64,000 nt of DNA from Nonomuraea sediminis (GCF_018531495.1 NZ_JAHDTI010000002.1:806001-870000), one strand, 5' to 3'. Counted from the first letter of the stretch, positions 26,590-35,832 are shown. Translations and numbers: made by a program. The notes: generated by a model not told the origin, from the letters alone.

Positions 26590-27342
26590 GTGCCCTTACT
26601 CTCGATCATCACGCCCAGCTACAAGCCTGTCCGAGAACAACTCCTGGAAGCCTACGAATCGGTTCGCACTCAGGAGTTGCCCGAAGGGTGGGAGCTGGAG
26701 TGGATCATTCAAGAGGACGGCAGCACGGGCGTGGTGCGGGACATGCTTCCGGACGATCCCCTCGTGAACTTCGGGACGGGCCGTCGGGGTGGGGTCGCGT
26801 TGACGCGCAATCTCGCGCTCGCCCGCTCGAGGGGTGAGCTGGTCAAGAACCTCGATCAGGACGACATCCTGACCCCAGGTGTCCTGTCCCGGGACATCGA
26901 GGTCCTCGCCTCGGACCCTGTTGTGCAGTGGACCACCTCTCGCGTTCTCGACTTGTTGCCGGACGGCTCGACTGTGGGGTTCGAATCCGATCCGCCGGCC
27001 GGACGCATCGAGCCGGGATTCGTGTTCGATCACTGGCGAACGCACGACTACCGGCTTCCCGTGCATCCCACGACGATCTGCATCCGCCGAGAACTGGTCG
27101 TCGCGCTCGGCGGATGGATGGGGATCCCGGGCTCGGACGACACCGGCATGCTCGTACCGGCAAGCGTCACGAGTTACGGGTACTTCCACGGCGAGGTGGG
27201 CCTGCTCTACCGGAAATGGCCAGGTCAGGAGACGGCGAGCGCCGCGCACTACGCCGACGAGGAACGACGACTGCGCATGGACGTCATCGAGGCACGCGCG
27301 GAGGCGATCATCAAGCTCTGGCCATCGCTTCGCGTCAGCTGA
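26590..27342 (+). CDS. Family 2 glycosyltransferase-like protein
   Basis: A 250-residue protein with a GT-A fold start, LLSIITPSYKPVREQLLEAYESV, and the nucleotide-sugar/metal loop VKNLDQDDILTPG (DxD-like DQDD at about residue 95). The C-terminal half has IRRELVVALGGW, typical of GT2 enzymes. It has no membrane segment, so it is probably cytoplasmic or peripheral. The acceptor and sugar are unknown, and no polysaccharide cluster surrounds it. The GTG start at 26590 has only a weak upstream site. Confidence 0.75.
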   Translation: MPLLSIITPSYKPVREQLLEAYESVRTQELPEGWELEWIIQEDGSTGVVRDMLPDDPLVNFGTGRRGGVALTRNLALARSRGELVKNLDQDDILTPGVLSRDIEVLASDPVVQWTTSRVLDLLPDGSTVGFESDPPAGRIEPGFVFDHWRTHDYRLPVHPTTICIRRELVVALGGWMGIPGSDDTGMLVPASVTSYGYFHGEVGLLYRKWPGQETASAAHYADEERRLRMDVIEARAEAIIKLWPSLRVS

Positions 27343-27411
27343 AACGCCTCCAGGGAGTTGCATACATGTTAGGTATCTCCCTACATTGATCCCCCGAGCC
27401 GATCATCGGAG

Positions 27412-28551
27412 ATGCCGTGCGCGAGCCGCCCCCGACGCCCGCCGACCAGTGGTCCCAGTGGGACACCAACCCCCCCCGGCTATTGGCCAGGCCTGGGAGC
27501 CGAGCACAAGGACGGCTTCGAGATCGACCGGAGAGGCGTGAAGGCCGTATCCGGCAACCTCGTCAAGCTGGCCATATCCTCTCAGCAGTTCACCCCCCTC
27601 TACGGCGGCGGCAGCTGGAACCTGCACTGGACGTTGCTCCGTGAGCTGAACACCCTGCTCTCCACGGCCCAATACGCCGCCTTCTCGTTCTGGGGAGATC
27701 TGTACGAGGAGGCCGGAATGGCCGGGCTCCTGATCGAACGGGCCTCTCAGCGCTACGACCTCGCGGAGCAGCCACTGCTCGGCGACATCCCCCGTGCCAC
27801 GCTCGACCAGCGGATCGTCGGCATGATGACCGGCGACCCACCCGCCCACGTCCTGGGCGACGAGCCGAGCGACATCTACCCCAACGGCGGCGCCACGCTG
27901 GAGCTCCCCAAGGCGATCGACTACGGCGTGGGCAACATGACCGCCGCCAAGGCCAAGGAGGATCTCCTGGTCTATCCGCCCCTCACGCCGGTCGGCGCCG
28001 ACTCCTACGTGCAGGCCGCCGACTCCCTGGTCGAGCTGGCGCACACGGTGCAGGGCCGTGCCCAGGACCTGCGCGACGCACCCTGGCACGGCGCCGCGGC
28101 CGACAAGGCCCAGACCGCGCTACGGCAGATCTACGCGAGCGCGACCGGCCTGGCCGCCGTCTGCGGCAAGCTGGCCGCGGCCAGCAAGGGTTTCGACGAG
28201 GTCCTCACCTGGTGCCGCGAGAACTTCGAGCGGGTGGCGGATCCCGACCGCGGCGGCTGGGACGAGTTCTGGGACATGGGCGGCACTCCCGACAGCCGTA
28301 CCCGCGACTTCCTCAGCGGCCCCAACAGGCAGCTCATGGAGATCTACTACGCGATGCCCAAGCGCATCCAGGAGGATCTGCCGGGCCTTATGGTCACCGA
28401 CCAGAGCCTCGCCGACCTGCGCGAGCGGAAGAACATGGTGAAGACGAGGCCCAAGACCTCGAAGTGGTTCAAGGAGAACGACAAGGCCTGGCTGGAGCAC
28501 CACAACCCGATCCTCGAGGGCTACGAGGAAGCGGAGAAGGCGTACGGCTAG
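27412..28551 (+). CDS. WXG100-like protein, probable N-terminal frameshift
   Basis: A 379-residue reading frame. The middle (about 195-270, SYVQAADSLVELAHTVQGRA, then APWHGAAADKAQTALRQIY) is a WXG100-like helical hairpin with a W-x-G-like turn, as in ESX/type VII-associated proteins; the rest is not recognised. The first 20 codons look wrong. A better start is GTG at 27417 with GGAG five bases upstream, giving VREPPPTPADQWSQWDTNPP, which joins the downstream frame (GYWPGLGAEHKDG) only if one C is removed from the run of eight C at 27470-27477. Either the assembly has an extra C or the gene is frameshifted. The 3' end overlaps the convergent lysE gene by four bases. Confidence 0.65.
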   Translation: MPCASRPRRPPTSGPSGTPTPPGYWPGLGAEHKDGFEIDRRGVKAVSGNLVKLAISSQQFTPLYGGGSWNLHWTLLRELNTLLSTAQYAAFSFWGDLYEEAGMAGLLIERASQRYDLAEQPLLGDIPRATLDQRIVGMMTGDPPAHVLGDEPSDIYPNGGATLELPKAIDYGVGNMTAAKAKEDLLVYPPLTPVGADSYVQAADSLVELAHTVQGRAQDLRDAPWHGAAADKAQTALRQIYASATGLAAVCGKLAAASKGFDEVLTWCRENFERVADPDRGGWDEFWDMGGTPDSRTRDFLSGPNRQLMEIYYAMPKRIQEDLPGLMVTDQSLADLRERKNMVKTRPKTSKWFKENDKAWLEHHNPILEGYEEAEKAYG

Positions 28552-29189
28552 GCCGCGACGAGCGCCTTGGTGCGGTCGGTGGCCATGTGGAGGGCGAAGG
28601 CGCCCAGGATGGTCCCCGTGACGTAGCGCTGGACGCGCATCCAGACCGGGCGCTTGGCCAGGAAGGCCGCCAGGCTGCCCGCCGAGATCGCGATCAGGGC
28701 GTTGACCCCGGTGCCGATGAGGATCTGGACCGAGCCGAGCGCCAGCGACTGCAGCAGCACGTGCCCCATCGCCGGGTCGATGAACTGCGGCAGCAGCGAC
28801 AGGTACAGGATCGCGATCTTCGGGTTGAGCAGACAGGTGAACAGCCCCATGCCGAAGAGCTTGCGCGGCGACTCGACCGGCAGCTCGCGCGGCTGGAAGG
28901 CCGAGGTGCCGCCGGGCTTGACCGCGTTCCACGCCACCCACAGCAGGTAGGCGGCCCCCGCCAGCTTCAGGGCGGTGTACGCAGCCGGCACGTAGGCGAA
29001 GATCGCCGTCAGCCCGAGGCACGTGGCCGTCAGATAAGCGGTGAAGCCCAGCGCAACGCCCGCCAGCGAGATCAACCCCGCCCTGCGCCCTTGGGCGATC
29101 GATCGAGACACCAGATAGATCATGTTCGGTCCCGGCGTCAGCACCATACCCAGCGAAACCAGCGCAATCCCGATAAGTCCACCCATCAT
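28548..29189 (-). CDS. LysE family amino acid exporter
   Basis: A 213-residue inner-membrane exporter of the LysE/RhtB family: six hydrophobic segments, the conserved N-terminal LTPGPNMIYLVSRSIAQGRRAG, and FTCLLNPKIAILYLSLLPQFI near the middle. It would export amino acids or related compounds by proton exchange; the substrate is unknown. ATG at 29189 is chosen (a second ATG follows directly); the longer open frame lacks family similarity. Diverges from the zinc metallopeptidase genes. Confidence 0.88.
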   Translation of the reverse strand: MMGGLIGIALVSLGMVLTPGPNMIYLVSRSIAQGRRAGLISLAGVALGFTAYLTATCLGLTAIFAYVPAAYTALKLAGAAYLLWVAWNAVKPGGTSAFQPRELPVESPRKLFGMGLFTCLLNPKIAILYLSLLPQFIDPAMGHVLLQSLALGSVQILIGTGVNALIAISAGSLAAFLAKRPVWMRVQRYVTGTILGAFALHMATDRTKALVAA

Positions 29190-29249
29190 GCATCGCACAG
29201 TAGCCCAGTCACAATGCGTAGTTGATCCGCTACTGGGAAGTATGCGGTC

Positions 29250-30191
29250 ATGCAGTTCGACGATGACAAGGAGCTCGACCCATCCCAGGTCGAGGACGTC
29301 CGGGCATCGGGGCAGCAACCCGGCGGCGGGGGCATGCCGAGCGGCTGCGCGTCACTGCCGATCAGCGGCAAGGGCGGCGGCTGCCTGCTGCTCGCGCTGG
29401 CGCTGGCCGCCCTGTTCCTGTTCAAGGTCATCCCGGACTCCTTCACCGGCGAGCAGCAGGCGCCGCCCCAGGGCGGCCGCCAGGCTCCCGCACCCCGGAT
29501 CTCGCCCAGCGGCAACCTCGCGGAGCGCTGCAGGACGGGCGCGGACGCCGATCAATCCGAGGACTGCCGCATCGTCGGCATCGTCAACAGCATCCAGGCC
29601 TACTGGAAGCAGGCATTCGCCGGACGCGGTGGCTCACCGTACACGCCGGCCAAGACGGTGCTCTTCTCCAACTCGGTCAGGACCGCGTGCGGGGTGGCCG
29701 ACTCGGCGGTCGGGCCGTTCTACTGTCCCGCGGACCAGAAGATCTATCTGGATCTGGCCTTCTTCAACACGCTGCAGCGCGACTTCGGCGCCAAGGGCGG
29801 GCCGTTCGCCCAGGCTTATGTGGTCGCTCATGAGTACGGTCACCACGTGCAGAAGCTGCTGGGGACGATGAGCCGGGTCGGCAACAGCCGCCAGGGCGCC
29901 ACCAGCGGGGCGGTGCGGCTGGAGCTGCAGGCCGACTGCTACGCGGGCGTCTGGGCGCACAACGCGGTCAAGACCGGCTTCTACACCCGGCCGTTCACGC
30001 AGGCCGACATCGACGAGGCGCTCAACGCGGCCTCGGCGGTGGGCGACGACAGCATCCAGCGGCGCGTGCGGGGCCGGGTGACCCCGGAGTCCTTCACCCA
30101 CGGCACCTCGCGGCAGCGCGCGAAATGGTTCACGATCGGATACCAGAGCGGCGATCCCAAGCGCTGTGACACGTTCACGGGTGGCATCTGA
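29250..30191 (+). CDS. Neutral zinc metallopeptidase, YpfJ-like (copy 1)
   Basis: A 313-residue membrane-anchored protein: acidic N-terminus ([15 protein letters not shown]), one membrane helix (about 45-62), then an extracytoplasmic domain with the zinc motif HEYGHH (194-199) and the downstream [10 protein letters not shown] carrying the third ligand. This matches the putative neutral zinc metallopeptidase (YpfJ) family. Conserved Cys pairs suggest disulfides. A paralogue follows 53 bases downstream in the same direction, so the two are probably co-transcribed tandem duplicates. Substrate unknown. Confidence 0.88.
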   Translation: MQFDDDKELDPSQVEDVRASGQQPGGGGMPSGCASLPISGKGGGCLLLALALAALFLFKVIPDSFTGEQQAPPQGGRQAPAPRISPSGNLAERCRTGADADQSEDCRIVGIVNSIQAYWKQAFAGRGGSPYTPAKTVLFSNSVRTACGVADSAVGPFYCPADQKIYLDLAFFNTLQRDFGAKGGPFAQAYVVAHEYGHHVQKLLGTMSRVGNSRQGATSGAVRLELQADCYAGVWAHNAVKTGFYTRPFTQADIDEALNAASAVGDDSIQRRVRGRVTPESFTHGTSRQRAKWFTIGYQSGDPKRCDTFTGGI

Positions 30192-30244
30192 CGGTCCCTT
30201 TCGGGAAGCTGTCATCGAGCAGCATCCGAGAAGGGATGTCGGTG

Positions 30245-31096
30245 ATGGACTTCAGGGACGACGTCGACCTCGACGCCTCGCAGGTCGAGGACGCCGGCGG
30301 CAGCGGCTTCGGCGGTGGGGGCGGCGGGGGCTTCGGCGGATTCCCCGGCGGCGGCATGATCATCGGTGGGGGCGGGATCCTCGGCCTGATCGTGCTCGTG
30401 GTCGTCCTGGTGCTGCAGAACGTGGGCTCGCACGAGACGCCCCAGCGCCGCCCGCCCTCGAACCTGTCCCAGGAGTGCAGGACCGGCAAGGACGCCGACC
30501 AGTCCGAACGGTGCCGGGTCGTGGGCGTGGTGAACAGCGTCCAGGCCTACTGGCGTGGCGAAATTTCCGGGTATCGACCGGCCAAGACCGTCCTGTACTC
30601 CGGCAGCCTGCGCACCCCCTGCGGCGCCGCCAGCAACGCGGTCGGCCCGTTCTACTGCCCCGGCGACCAGCGCGTCTACCTCGACCTGAGCTTCTTCGAC
30701 CAGCTGCACAGCCAGTTCGGCGCCAAGGGCGGCCCCTTCGCCCAGGCCTACGTGATCGCTCACGAGTACGGTCACCACGTCCAGGACCTGCTCGGCCAGC
30801 TCAACAACGGCGGCAGCTCGGTGCCCACCGAACTGCAGGCCGACTGCTACGGCGGGGTGTGGGCCAAGCACGCGGTCGACACCGGCTTCTACGCCAAGCC
30901 CTTCACCGACGACGACATCTCCGAGGCGCTGGACGCGGCCGCCGCGGTGGGCGACGACAGGATCCAGAAGCGCACCCGCGGCAGGGTCGATCCCGAGTCG
31001 TTCACGCACGGCACCTCGCAGCAGCGTGTCAACGCGGTTCTGCGGGGCTACAAGAGCGGGAATCCAGCCCAATGCAACGCCTCTGACCTGCTCTGA
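30245..31096 (+). CDS. Neutral zinc metallopeptidase, YpfJ-like (copy 2)
   Basis: A paralogue of the preceding gene, about 283 residues, with the same order: acidic N-terminus, Gly-rich linker, membrane helix (about 45-60) and HEYGHH at 173-178 with ELQADCYGG. Many blocks are identical ([21 protein letters not shown]). ATG at 30245 is preferred over the ATG at 30236 because it matches the copy 1 N-terminus and stands nine bases after AGAAGGG. The linker differs (Gly-rich rather than Pro/Gln-rich) and an insertion after HEYGHH is missing, so the copies have diverged. Confidence 0.87.
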   Translation: MDFRDDVDLDASQVEDAGGSGFGGGGGGGFGGFPGGGMIIGGGGILGLIVLVVVLVLQNVGSHETPQRRPPSNLSQECRTGKDADQSERCRVVGVVNSVQAYWRGEISGYRPAKTVLYSGSLRTPCGAASNAVGPFYCPGDQRVYLDLSFFDQLHSQFGAKGGPFAQAYVIAHEYGHHVQDLLGQLNNGGSSVPTELQADCYGGVWAKHAVDTGFYAKPFTDDDISEALDAAAAVGDDRIQKRTRGRVDPESFTHGTSQQRVNAVLRGYKSGNPAQCNASDLL

Positions 31097-31144
31097 CGGG
31101 GGCTGAAGGAGCGAGGAAACGGAATCTCTCCTAAAATCGGAGGG

Positions 31145-31441
31145 GTGATCTTCAAGCTGGTCGGCGACGGACGCCCCTATCCCGAACACGGTCTGACCCA
31201 CCGCGAGTGGGCCCAGATACCTCCGCGGCAGGTGCGCCTCGACTCGCTGATCACCACGAAGGCGATGCTCGATCTGCACTCGCTCCTCGCGGCCGACTCC
31301 ACCTTCTACGGTGACCTGTTTCCGCACGTCGTCCAGTGGCAGGGCGAGCTCTACCTGGAGGACGGCCTGCACCGCGCGCTGCGTGCCGCGCTGCACCAGC
31401 GTTCGATCTTGCACGCCCGAGTCCTGGAATTGCAGGACTGA
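31145..31441 (+). CDS. Small ParB-fold-like/VapB-annotated family protein
   Basis: A 98-residue protein belonging to a conserved actinobacterial family (RPYPEHGLTHREWAQIPPRQV, then YGDLFPHVVQWQGELYLEDGLHRALRAAL). The DGLHRALRAA element recalls the DGHHR motif of ParB/sulfiredoxin-fold proteins. Relatives are sometimes labelled VapB antitoxin, but no toxin gene is adjacent, so that label is doubtful. The GTG start is seven bases after TAAAAT (31132-31137), suggesting a leaderless mRNA. Confidence 0.65.
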   Translation: MIFKLVGDGRPYPEHGLTHREWAQIPPRQVRLDSLITTKAMLDLHSLLAADSTFYGDLFPHVVQWQGELYLEDGLHRALRAALHQRSILHARVLELQD

Positions 31442-31489
31442 ACTTTGCTACGGTGATCTTCGATCTGGACGGATTCGCCTGGAGATCGG

Positions 31490-32284
31490 ATGACCCCCGA
31501 AGAACCGCTGAACATCCCGCTCGGCGTGCCGACGGCCGCTCGGATGTATGACGAGGCGTTGGGCGGTAAGGACCACTTCGAGGTCGACAGGGCCGCCAAC
31601 GCCAAGCTGTACGACGTGATCGGCGAGAACCGGGTGCGCTCGACCGCGCTGGAGAACCGGCGCTTCCTGGGGCGGGCGGTGCAGTACCTGTCGCGCGAGT
31701 GCGGCATCCGCCAGTTCCTCGATGTCGGATCCGGCCTGCCGACCGCGCGCAACACCCACCAGATCGCCAAGGAGGCCGATCCCGCCTCCCGCGTGGTCTA
31801 CGTGGACATCGACCCGATCGTGGCCGTACACGGCAGGGCGCTGCTGGCCGACGACACCACCAGGATCGTCACCGCCGACATGCGCCAGCCGAAGACCATC
31901 CTGGACAACCCCGAGGTCACCGACTTCCTCGTCTTCGACGAGCCGCTCGCGGTGCTGTTCGTGGCGGTCTTCCACTTCGTCACGCCCGCGGAGGACCCGC
32001 AGGGGATCGTGGCGGCCTTCCGCGAGAGGCAGGCGCCCGGCTCGTACGTGGCGATCTCCCATCTGACGACCGACGGCATGTCGGAGGAGGAGCAGCAGGG
32101 CTGGCACGCCGGGTTCGCCGGGGCGACGGTGCCGCTGGTGCTCAGGAGCGAGCCGGAGATCCGCGGGCTGTTCGACGGTTACCGGTTGGTCGAGCCCGGC
32201 GTGGTGCGCCCGTGCGACTGGCGCCCGGACGAGCAGGACTGGCCCCGCACCACCTCGCTCTTCGGCGGCGTCGCCCGGCTGTGA
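31490..32284 (+). CDS. SAM-dependent methyltransferase, DUF574 family
   Basis: A 264-residue protein of the actinobacterial S-adenosylmethionine methyltransferase family formerly DUF574. Signature blocks are VPTAARMYDEALGGKDHFEVD, the AdoMet loop FLDVGSGLPTARNTHQ and VVYVDIDPIVAVHGRALL. Many paralogues exist per genome in Streptomyces and relatives; substrates are not known. GGAG lies five bases before the ATG. Located between the small ParB-like gene and the deacetylase on the same strand. Confidence 0.9.
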   Translation: MTPEEPLNIPLGVPTAARMYDEALGGKDHFEVDRAANAKLYDVIGENRVRSTALENRRFLGRAVQYLSRECGIRQFLDVGSGLPTARNTHQIAKEADPASRVVYVDIDPIVAVHGRALLADDTTRIVTADMRQPKTILDNPEVTDFLVFDEPLAVLFVAVFHFVTPAEDPQGIVAAFRERQAPGSYVAISHLTTDGMSEEEQQGWHAGFAGATVPLVLRSEPEIRGLFDGYRLVEPGVVRPCDWRPDEQDWPRTTSLFGGVARL

Positions 32285-32308
32285 CCCCCTGGTCGTAGGG
32301 TGACCGAT

Positions 32309-32989
32309 GTGCTGATTCACGGTGTGCTGGCGTTATCGCTGTCCTTGAGCGGGCTGACGGGTGCGACCGCCGGGGTGGACTGCGCCAAGGTCAAGTGCCT
32401 GGCGCTGACGTTCGACGACGGGCCGAGCGCCTACACGGCCAAGCTGCTGGACACGCTCAAGCGGGAGAAGGTCAAGGCCACCTTCTTCCTCATGGGTCAG
32501 CACGTGGAGCAGTATCCGAAGCTGGCCAGGCGGCAGCTCGCCGAGGGACACGCCATCGGCAACCACACCTGGGACCACCCGCACCTGCCCGCGATGACCG
32601 ATCAGCAGATCCTCGACGAGATCCGCACCACGCAGGACGCCATCGCCAAGGCCACCGGGCAGCAGCCCAAGCTGTTCCGCCCGCCGTACGGGGACACCGA
32701 CCAGCGCGTGCTCGACCTGGTGGGGCAGGAGGGGCTGCCGCAGATCCTGTGGACGGGCACCACGCTCGACTGGAAGCTGCGCGACCCCAAGAAGATCACC
32801 GCCGCCGTGCTCCGGCTGGCCAGGCGGGACGGCGTGATCCTCATGCACGACGTGGTGCCGCAGACGGTCAAGGCGATGCCCGGCATCATCAAGGACCTCA
32901 AGAAGCGCGGCTTCCACCTGGTGACGGTCCCCGCCCTCCTCCGCGGCAAGCCCGTCCCCCCGGGCACCACCTACCCGCCCGCTCCCTGA
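32309..32989 (+). CDS. Polysaccharide deacetylase (NodB domain)
   Basis: A secreted carbohydrate esterase family 4 enzyme of about 226 residues. Signal peptide LALSLSLSGLTGATAG, then the NodB motifs TFDDGPS (catalytic and metal Asp), HTWDHPHL (zinc His) and RPPYGD, with LMHDVVPQT near the end. It removes acetyl groups from peptidoglycan or chitin-like polymers outside the membrane. GTG at 32309 is preferred: TAGGGT at 32296-32301 lies exactly seven bases upstream (leaderless), and it gives a tidier signal peptide than GTG at 32300. Confidence 0.9.
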   Translation: MLIHGVLALSLSLSGLTGATAGVDCAKVKCLALTFDDGPSAYTAKLLDTLKREKVKATFFLMGQHVEQYPKLARRQLAEGHAIGNHTWDHPHLPAMTDQQILDEIRTTQDAIAKATGQQPKLFRPPYGDTDQRVLDLVGQEGLPQILWTGTTLDWKLRDPKKITAAVLRLARRDGVILMHDVVPQTVKAMPGIIKDLKKRGFHLVTVPALLRGKPVPPGTTYPPAP

Positions 32990-32999
32990 TCTCAAGCCG

Positions 33000-33031
33000 A
33001 AGGGCCCCTGACCAGACGGTCAGGGGCCCTT
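33000..33031. terminator. Bidirectional hairpin terminator
   Basis: A perfect 14-base stem AAGGGCCCCTGACC (33000-33013), loop AGAC, GGTCAGGGGCCCTT (33018-33031). It lies just after the deacetylase gene and just after tRNA-Ser(CGA) on the other strand, so it can serve both. Confidence 0.85.
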
Positions 33032-33039
33032 CGCAGGAG

Positions 33040-33126
33040 CGGTGGTGGTGGGATTTGAACCCACGGATGAGTTGCCCCATCACACGCTTTCGAGGCGTGC
33101 GCCCTCGGCCACTAGGCGACACCACC
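33040..33126 (-). tRNA. tRNA-Ser (CGA)
   Basis: On the minus strand the acceptor GGTGGTG (33120-33126) pairs with CACCACC; the anticodon loop reads CTCGAAA (anticodon CGA). There is a long variable arm and the T-loop TTCAAAT, as expected for a class II serine tRNA. No CCA is encoded. Confidence 0.95.
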
Positions 33127-33136
33127 GCCGACGAGC

Positions 33137-33592
33137 TTACCGGATCCTGCGAGTGCCGAAGAACTCCTTAAGTACGGCGGAGCACTCCTCCCCGAGCACG
33201 CCCATGACGACCTCGGGCCGGTGGTTGAGGCGCCGGTCGCGCACCACGTCCCACAGCGATCCGACGGCGCCCGCCTTGGGGTCGACGGCGCCGTAGACGA
33301 TGCGGTCGACCCGGGCGAGCACCAGGGCGCCCGCGCACATCGTGCACGGCTCGAGGGTGACGACGAGGGTGCAGCCGTTGAGGCGCCACGTGCCGCGGGC
33401 GCGGGCGGCCTGCCGTACCGCGAGGATCTCGGCGTGGGCGGTGGGGTCGGCGGAGGACTCGCGGTCGTTGCCCGCGCGCCCCAGGACCTCGCCGTGCTCG
33501 TCGAGGACGACGGCGCCGACCGGGACCTCGCCGCGGGCGCCGGCAGTGGCCGCCTCGGCGAGGGCGAGGCGCATGGCCTCGGTAGCGTTCAC
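33137..33592 (-). CDS. tadA: tRNA-specific adenosine deaminase
   Basis: A 151-residue deaminase of the CDA/TadA family: zinc ligands H53 and catalytic E55 in HAE, C83 and C86 in PCTMC. It converts A34 to inosine in tRNA-Arg(ACG), allowing wobble decoding. The C-terminal EECSAVLKEFF helix is the TadA type rather than guanine deaminase. It overlaps the upstream associated-protein gene by four bases, forming an operon with two such genes. Confidence 0.93.
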   Translation of the reverse strand: MNATEAMRLALAEAATAGARGEVPVGAVVLDEHGEVLGRAGNDRESSADPTAHAEILAVRQAARARGTWRLNGCTLVVTLEPCTMCAGALVLARVDRIVYGAVDPKAGAVGSLWDVVRDRRLNHRPEVVMGVLGEECSAVLKEFFGTRRIR

Positions 33593-34065
33593 CGCAGCCG
33601 ATCGAGCTCGTCGGCGAAGGCGAGGCGCTCGGCGATGACGGACAGGATGTCGGCGGGCAGCACGCCCTCCTCCATCGACAGCTCAAGCAGCTCCTCCGAG
33701 CTCACGCCCAGGTCGCTGAGCAGCTCGAAGTCTCCGGCGGGGCGGATGCCGAGCCCGTTGTTCTCCTTGTCGACGGCCACGCCGGCGAACTCGGCGAACA
33801 GCTCGCCGATGCTGTCGGACATGATCGCGTGCGCGTCGGACAGGAACACGCGCGGCTCCTCCTCGCCCCGGTAGCGGGCGATGGCGAACCATTCGTCCTC
33901 CACCTCGACGCACAGCAGGGCGAGCTCGTCGCCGGCCAGGCCGAGGGTTTCGCTGACGGCGTCGCCGAAGTCGTCGACGATCTCGGCGGCGCTGAGATCG
34001 ACCTCGGCACCGCTCCAGCCGTTCGAGGTCCTGACGAAAGCCGCAGAGAAGGTGTTAGAGGCCAT
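33589..34065 (-). CDS. tRNA adenosine deaminase-associated protein (copy 1)
   Basis: A 158-residue acidic protein of the conserved actinobacterial family found next to tadA. It shares with the neighbour at 34083-34592 the pattern [13 protein letters not shown]..., [12 protein letters not shown] and a C-terminal [32 protein letters not shown]. No catalytic motif is seen; its role is unknown, presumably connected with TadA or tRNA. The stop overlaps the tadA start by four bases. Confidence 0.85.
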   Translation of the reverse strand: MASNTFSAAFVRTSNGWSGAEVDLSAAEIVDDFGDAVSETLGLAGDELALLCVEVEDEWFAIARYRGEEEPRVFLSDAHAIMSDSIGELFAEFAGVAVDKENNGLGIRPAGDFELLSDLGVSSEELLELSMEEGVLPADILSVIAERLAFADELDRLR

Positions 34066-34082
34066 GTCCGCGCTCCAGGGGG

Positions 34083-34592
34083 TTAGCCGAAGACCGATTC
34101 GATGGCTCGCTCGAACGGCTCGGAGAAGCCGAGCCGGGCGGCGATGCTGGACAGGACATCCTCGGGGAGCAGGTCGATGTCGCCGGACAGGATGCCGAGC
34201 TCCATCTCGTCCAGCCCGAGGTCGGCGAAGATCGACAGATCTCCCGCGGGCAGCACCGTGTCCTCGTCCTGGAGGATCTCGTCGAGTTCGTCCTCGTCGG
34301 GGACCGGCACATCCAGATAGTTCAGTACCTGGCGGGCCAGCGGGAAGTCCCAGGAGGCGGCGATGTCGGACAGGAAGACATCGACGCGATCACCCAGCAC
34401 CCGCAGCGCCACGAAGAACTCATCCCCCACGGCGACCAGGCCAATCGTGCCGCTCTCGCTGGGCTGCTGGCGCAGCGCGTGGATCAGCCCGAGCAGGTCG
34501 GAGGTCAGAGCGGCGGGCAGCAGCTCGGCGTCCCAGCACTCATCCTCGCGATAGACCACGATGGCGAAGTCGAGCGCATCTTCGTCTGTCAT
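34083..34592 (-). CDS. tRNA adenosine deaminase-associated protein (copy 2)
   Basis: A 169-residue paralogue of the next gene (17 bases downstream), with the same domain order: [27 protein letters not shown] and the acidic C-terminal [35 protein letters not shown] at 34592 begins [12 protein letters not shown]; the open frame extends far upstream, but into the upp promoter and gene on the other strand. Probably the first gene of the tadA operon, diverging from upp. Confidence 0.83.
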   Translation of the reverse strand: MTDEDALDFAIVVYREDECWDAELLPAALTSDLLGLIHALRQQPSESGTIGLVAVGDEFFVALRVLGDRVDVFLSDIAASWDFPLARQVLNYLDVPVPDEDELDEILQDEDTVLPAGDLSIFADLGLDEMELGILSGDIDLLPEDVLSSIAARLGFSEPFERAIESVFG

Positions 34593-34733
34593 CGTCCACC
34601 CCACCGACGTGGCCTCTACGGATTCCAATCGTTCCAGAACCGGCCAGCCGCCGTGCGCCCCTCCGACCAAATTGTGATCAAAACCAGGAGCACGACGTGC
34701 CGGTACGTTGCTCACAAGATAGCGTTGTCCGTT

Positions 34734-35372
34734 ATGGAAACCCTCGTCGTCGACCATCCGCTCGTGGCGCACAAGCTGACCACGCTGCGCGATGTCCGCA
34801 CCGACTCCCCCACCTTCCGCAGGCTGGCGGACGAACTGGTGACGCTGCTTGCGTACGAGGCCACGCGCGACGTCCGCGTGACCGATGTGACCGTCGACAC
34901 CCCGGTCGCCCCCGCGCACGGTGTACGGCTGGCCAAGCCGTACCCGCTGGTGGTGCCGATCCTGCGGGCGGGGCTGGGCATGCTCGACGGGATGACGCGG
35001 CTGCTGCCCACGGCCGAGGTCGGTTTCCTCGGCATGATCCGCAACGAGTCCACGCTGCAGGCCGAGACCTACGCCACGCGGCTGCCCGACGACCTGTCCG
35101 GGCGGCAGTGCTATGTCGTCGACCCGATGCTGGCCACCGGCGGGACCCTGGCGGCGGCCGTGCAGTTCCTGTTCGAGCGCGGCGCCGTCGACGTGACCGC
35201 CATCTGCCTCCTGGCGGCTCCCGAGGGCCTGGCCTACATGGACAAGATCTTCGCCGACTCCGGCCGCCCGCTGCGCGTGGTGACCGCGGCGCTGGACGAA
35301 CGCCTCAACGAGAACGGCTACATCGTGCCCGGACTCGGCGACGCGGGTGACCGCCTTTACGGGGTCGTCTGA
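34734..35372 (+). CDS. upp: Uracil phosphoribosyltransferase
   Basis: A 212-residue salvage enzyme making UMP from uracil and PRPP. Family motifs: [27 protein letters not shown], the PRPP-binding [16 protein letters not shown], and the C-terminal uracil-binding [18 protein letters not shown] at 34734 lies eight bases after TAGCGT (34720-34725), so the mRNA is probably leaderless. Divergent from the tadA operon. Confidence 0.97.
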   Translation: METLVVDHPLVAHKLTTLRDVRTDSPTFRRLADELVTLLAYEATRDVRVTDVTVDTPVAPAHGVRLAKPYPLVVPILRAGLGMLDGMTRLLPTAEVGFLGMIRNESTLQAETYATRLPDDLSGRQCYVVDPMLATGGTLAAAVQFLFERGAVDVTAICLLAAPEGLAYMDKIFADSGRPLRVVTAALDERLNENGYIVPGLGDAGDRLYGVV

Positions 35373-35510
35373 GAAGTCATTCTTTTCCTCACGCTCGGTC
35401 ACCCTCTCGTTACATACTGTGGTTATGTGGGTACGTAGAGCGAGGAAGGCAACTTCCGCATGGGCGTGAGGGAGCGCGATGAGGGATATTCCGACCACCG
35501 AGGTGTTCTC

Positions 35511-35735
35511 GTGAGCGATCTCACCGAGGCGGAATCGAGTCCGTACGCGGAGGTCGAGACGGCGCTGCGCAAGGAGTTCGCCGGCGTCCACAGCTCGCAC
35601 ACGGTCACGCGCTGTGTCGAGGCTGCACACTACGGTGCGCTTGAGGTAACCGGCTTCGCCCATCCCAGCCTGGTGGAACGGATCGCCCGCAAGCACCTTC
35701 ACGTCCTCGCTCTCGTGGCCAGCGAGCGCGGCTAA
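35511..35735 (+). CDS. Three-helix bundle dimerisation-domain protein
   Basis: A protein of about 74 residues: YAEVETALRKEFAGVHSSHTVTRCVEAAHY, then PSLVERIARKHLHVLA. This is the three-helix pattern of small actinobacterial dimerisation-domain proteins often annotated only by structure. GTG at 35511 has GAGGTG six bases upstream; an ATG at 35460 in the same frame would add 17 residues. Function unknown. Confidence 0.65.
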   Translation: MSDLTEAESSPYAEVETALRKEFAGVHSSHTVTRCVEAAHYGALEVTGFAHPSLVERIARKHLHVLALVASERG

Positions 35736-35832
35736 GCAAGATCAGAACTAACCGGCCAAGTTACCTTTACCCCGGCAACCGGGTGGGTAATGTATACGGC
35801 GGGTGTAGTGGGTAAGTGGTACGGAGGCGACA

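Noticed and set aside
26166-26612. Possible minus-strand gene across tRNA-Ser(GGA)
   Set aside because: It would be read antisense through a clear tRNA and its terminator and has no family match.
26595-27363. Minus-strand frame opposite the glycosyltransferase-like gene
   Set aside because: It mirrors the plus-strand gene; only the plus strand shows a recognisable fold and motifs.
31145-31441. Toxin-antitoxin locus suggested by the VapB-like label of relatives
   Set aside because: No PIN-domain or other toxin gene is adjacent; the neighbours are a metallopeptidase and a methyltransferase.
35425-35469. Possible 14-codon leader peptide upstream of the three-helix bundle gene
   Set aside because: ATG 35425 follows a -10-like CATACT, but there is no attenuator hairpin or codon run that would indicate regulation.
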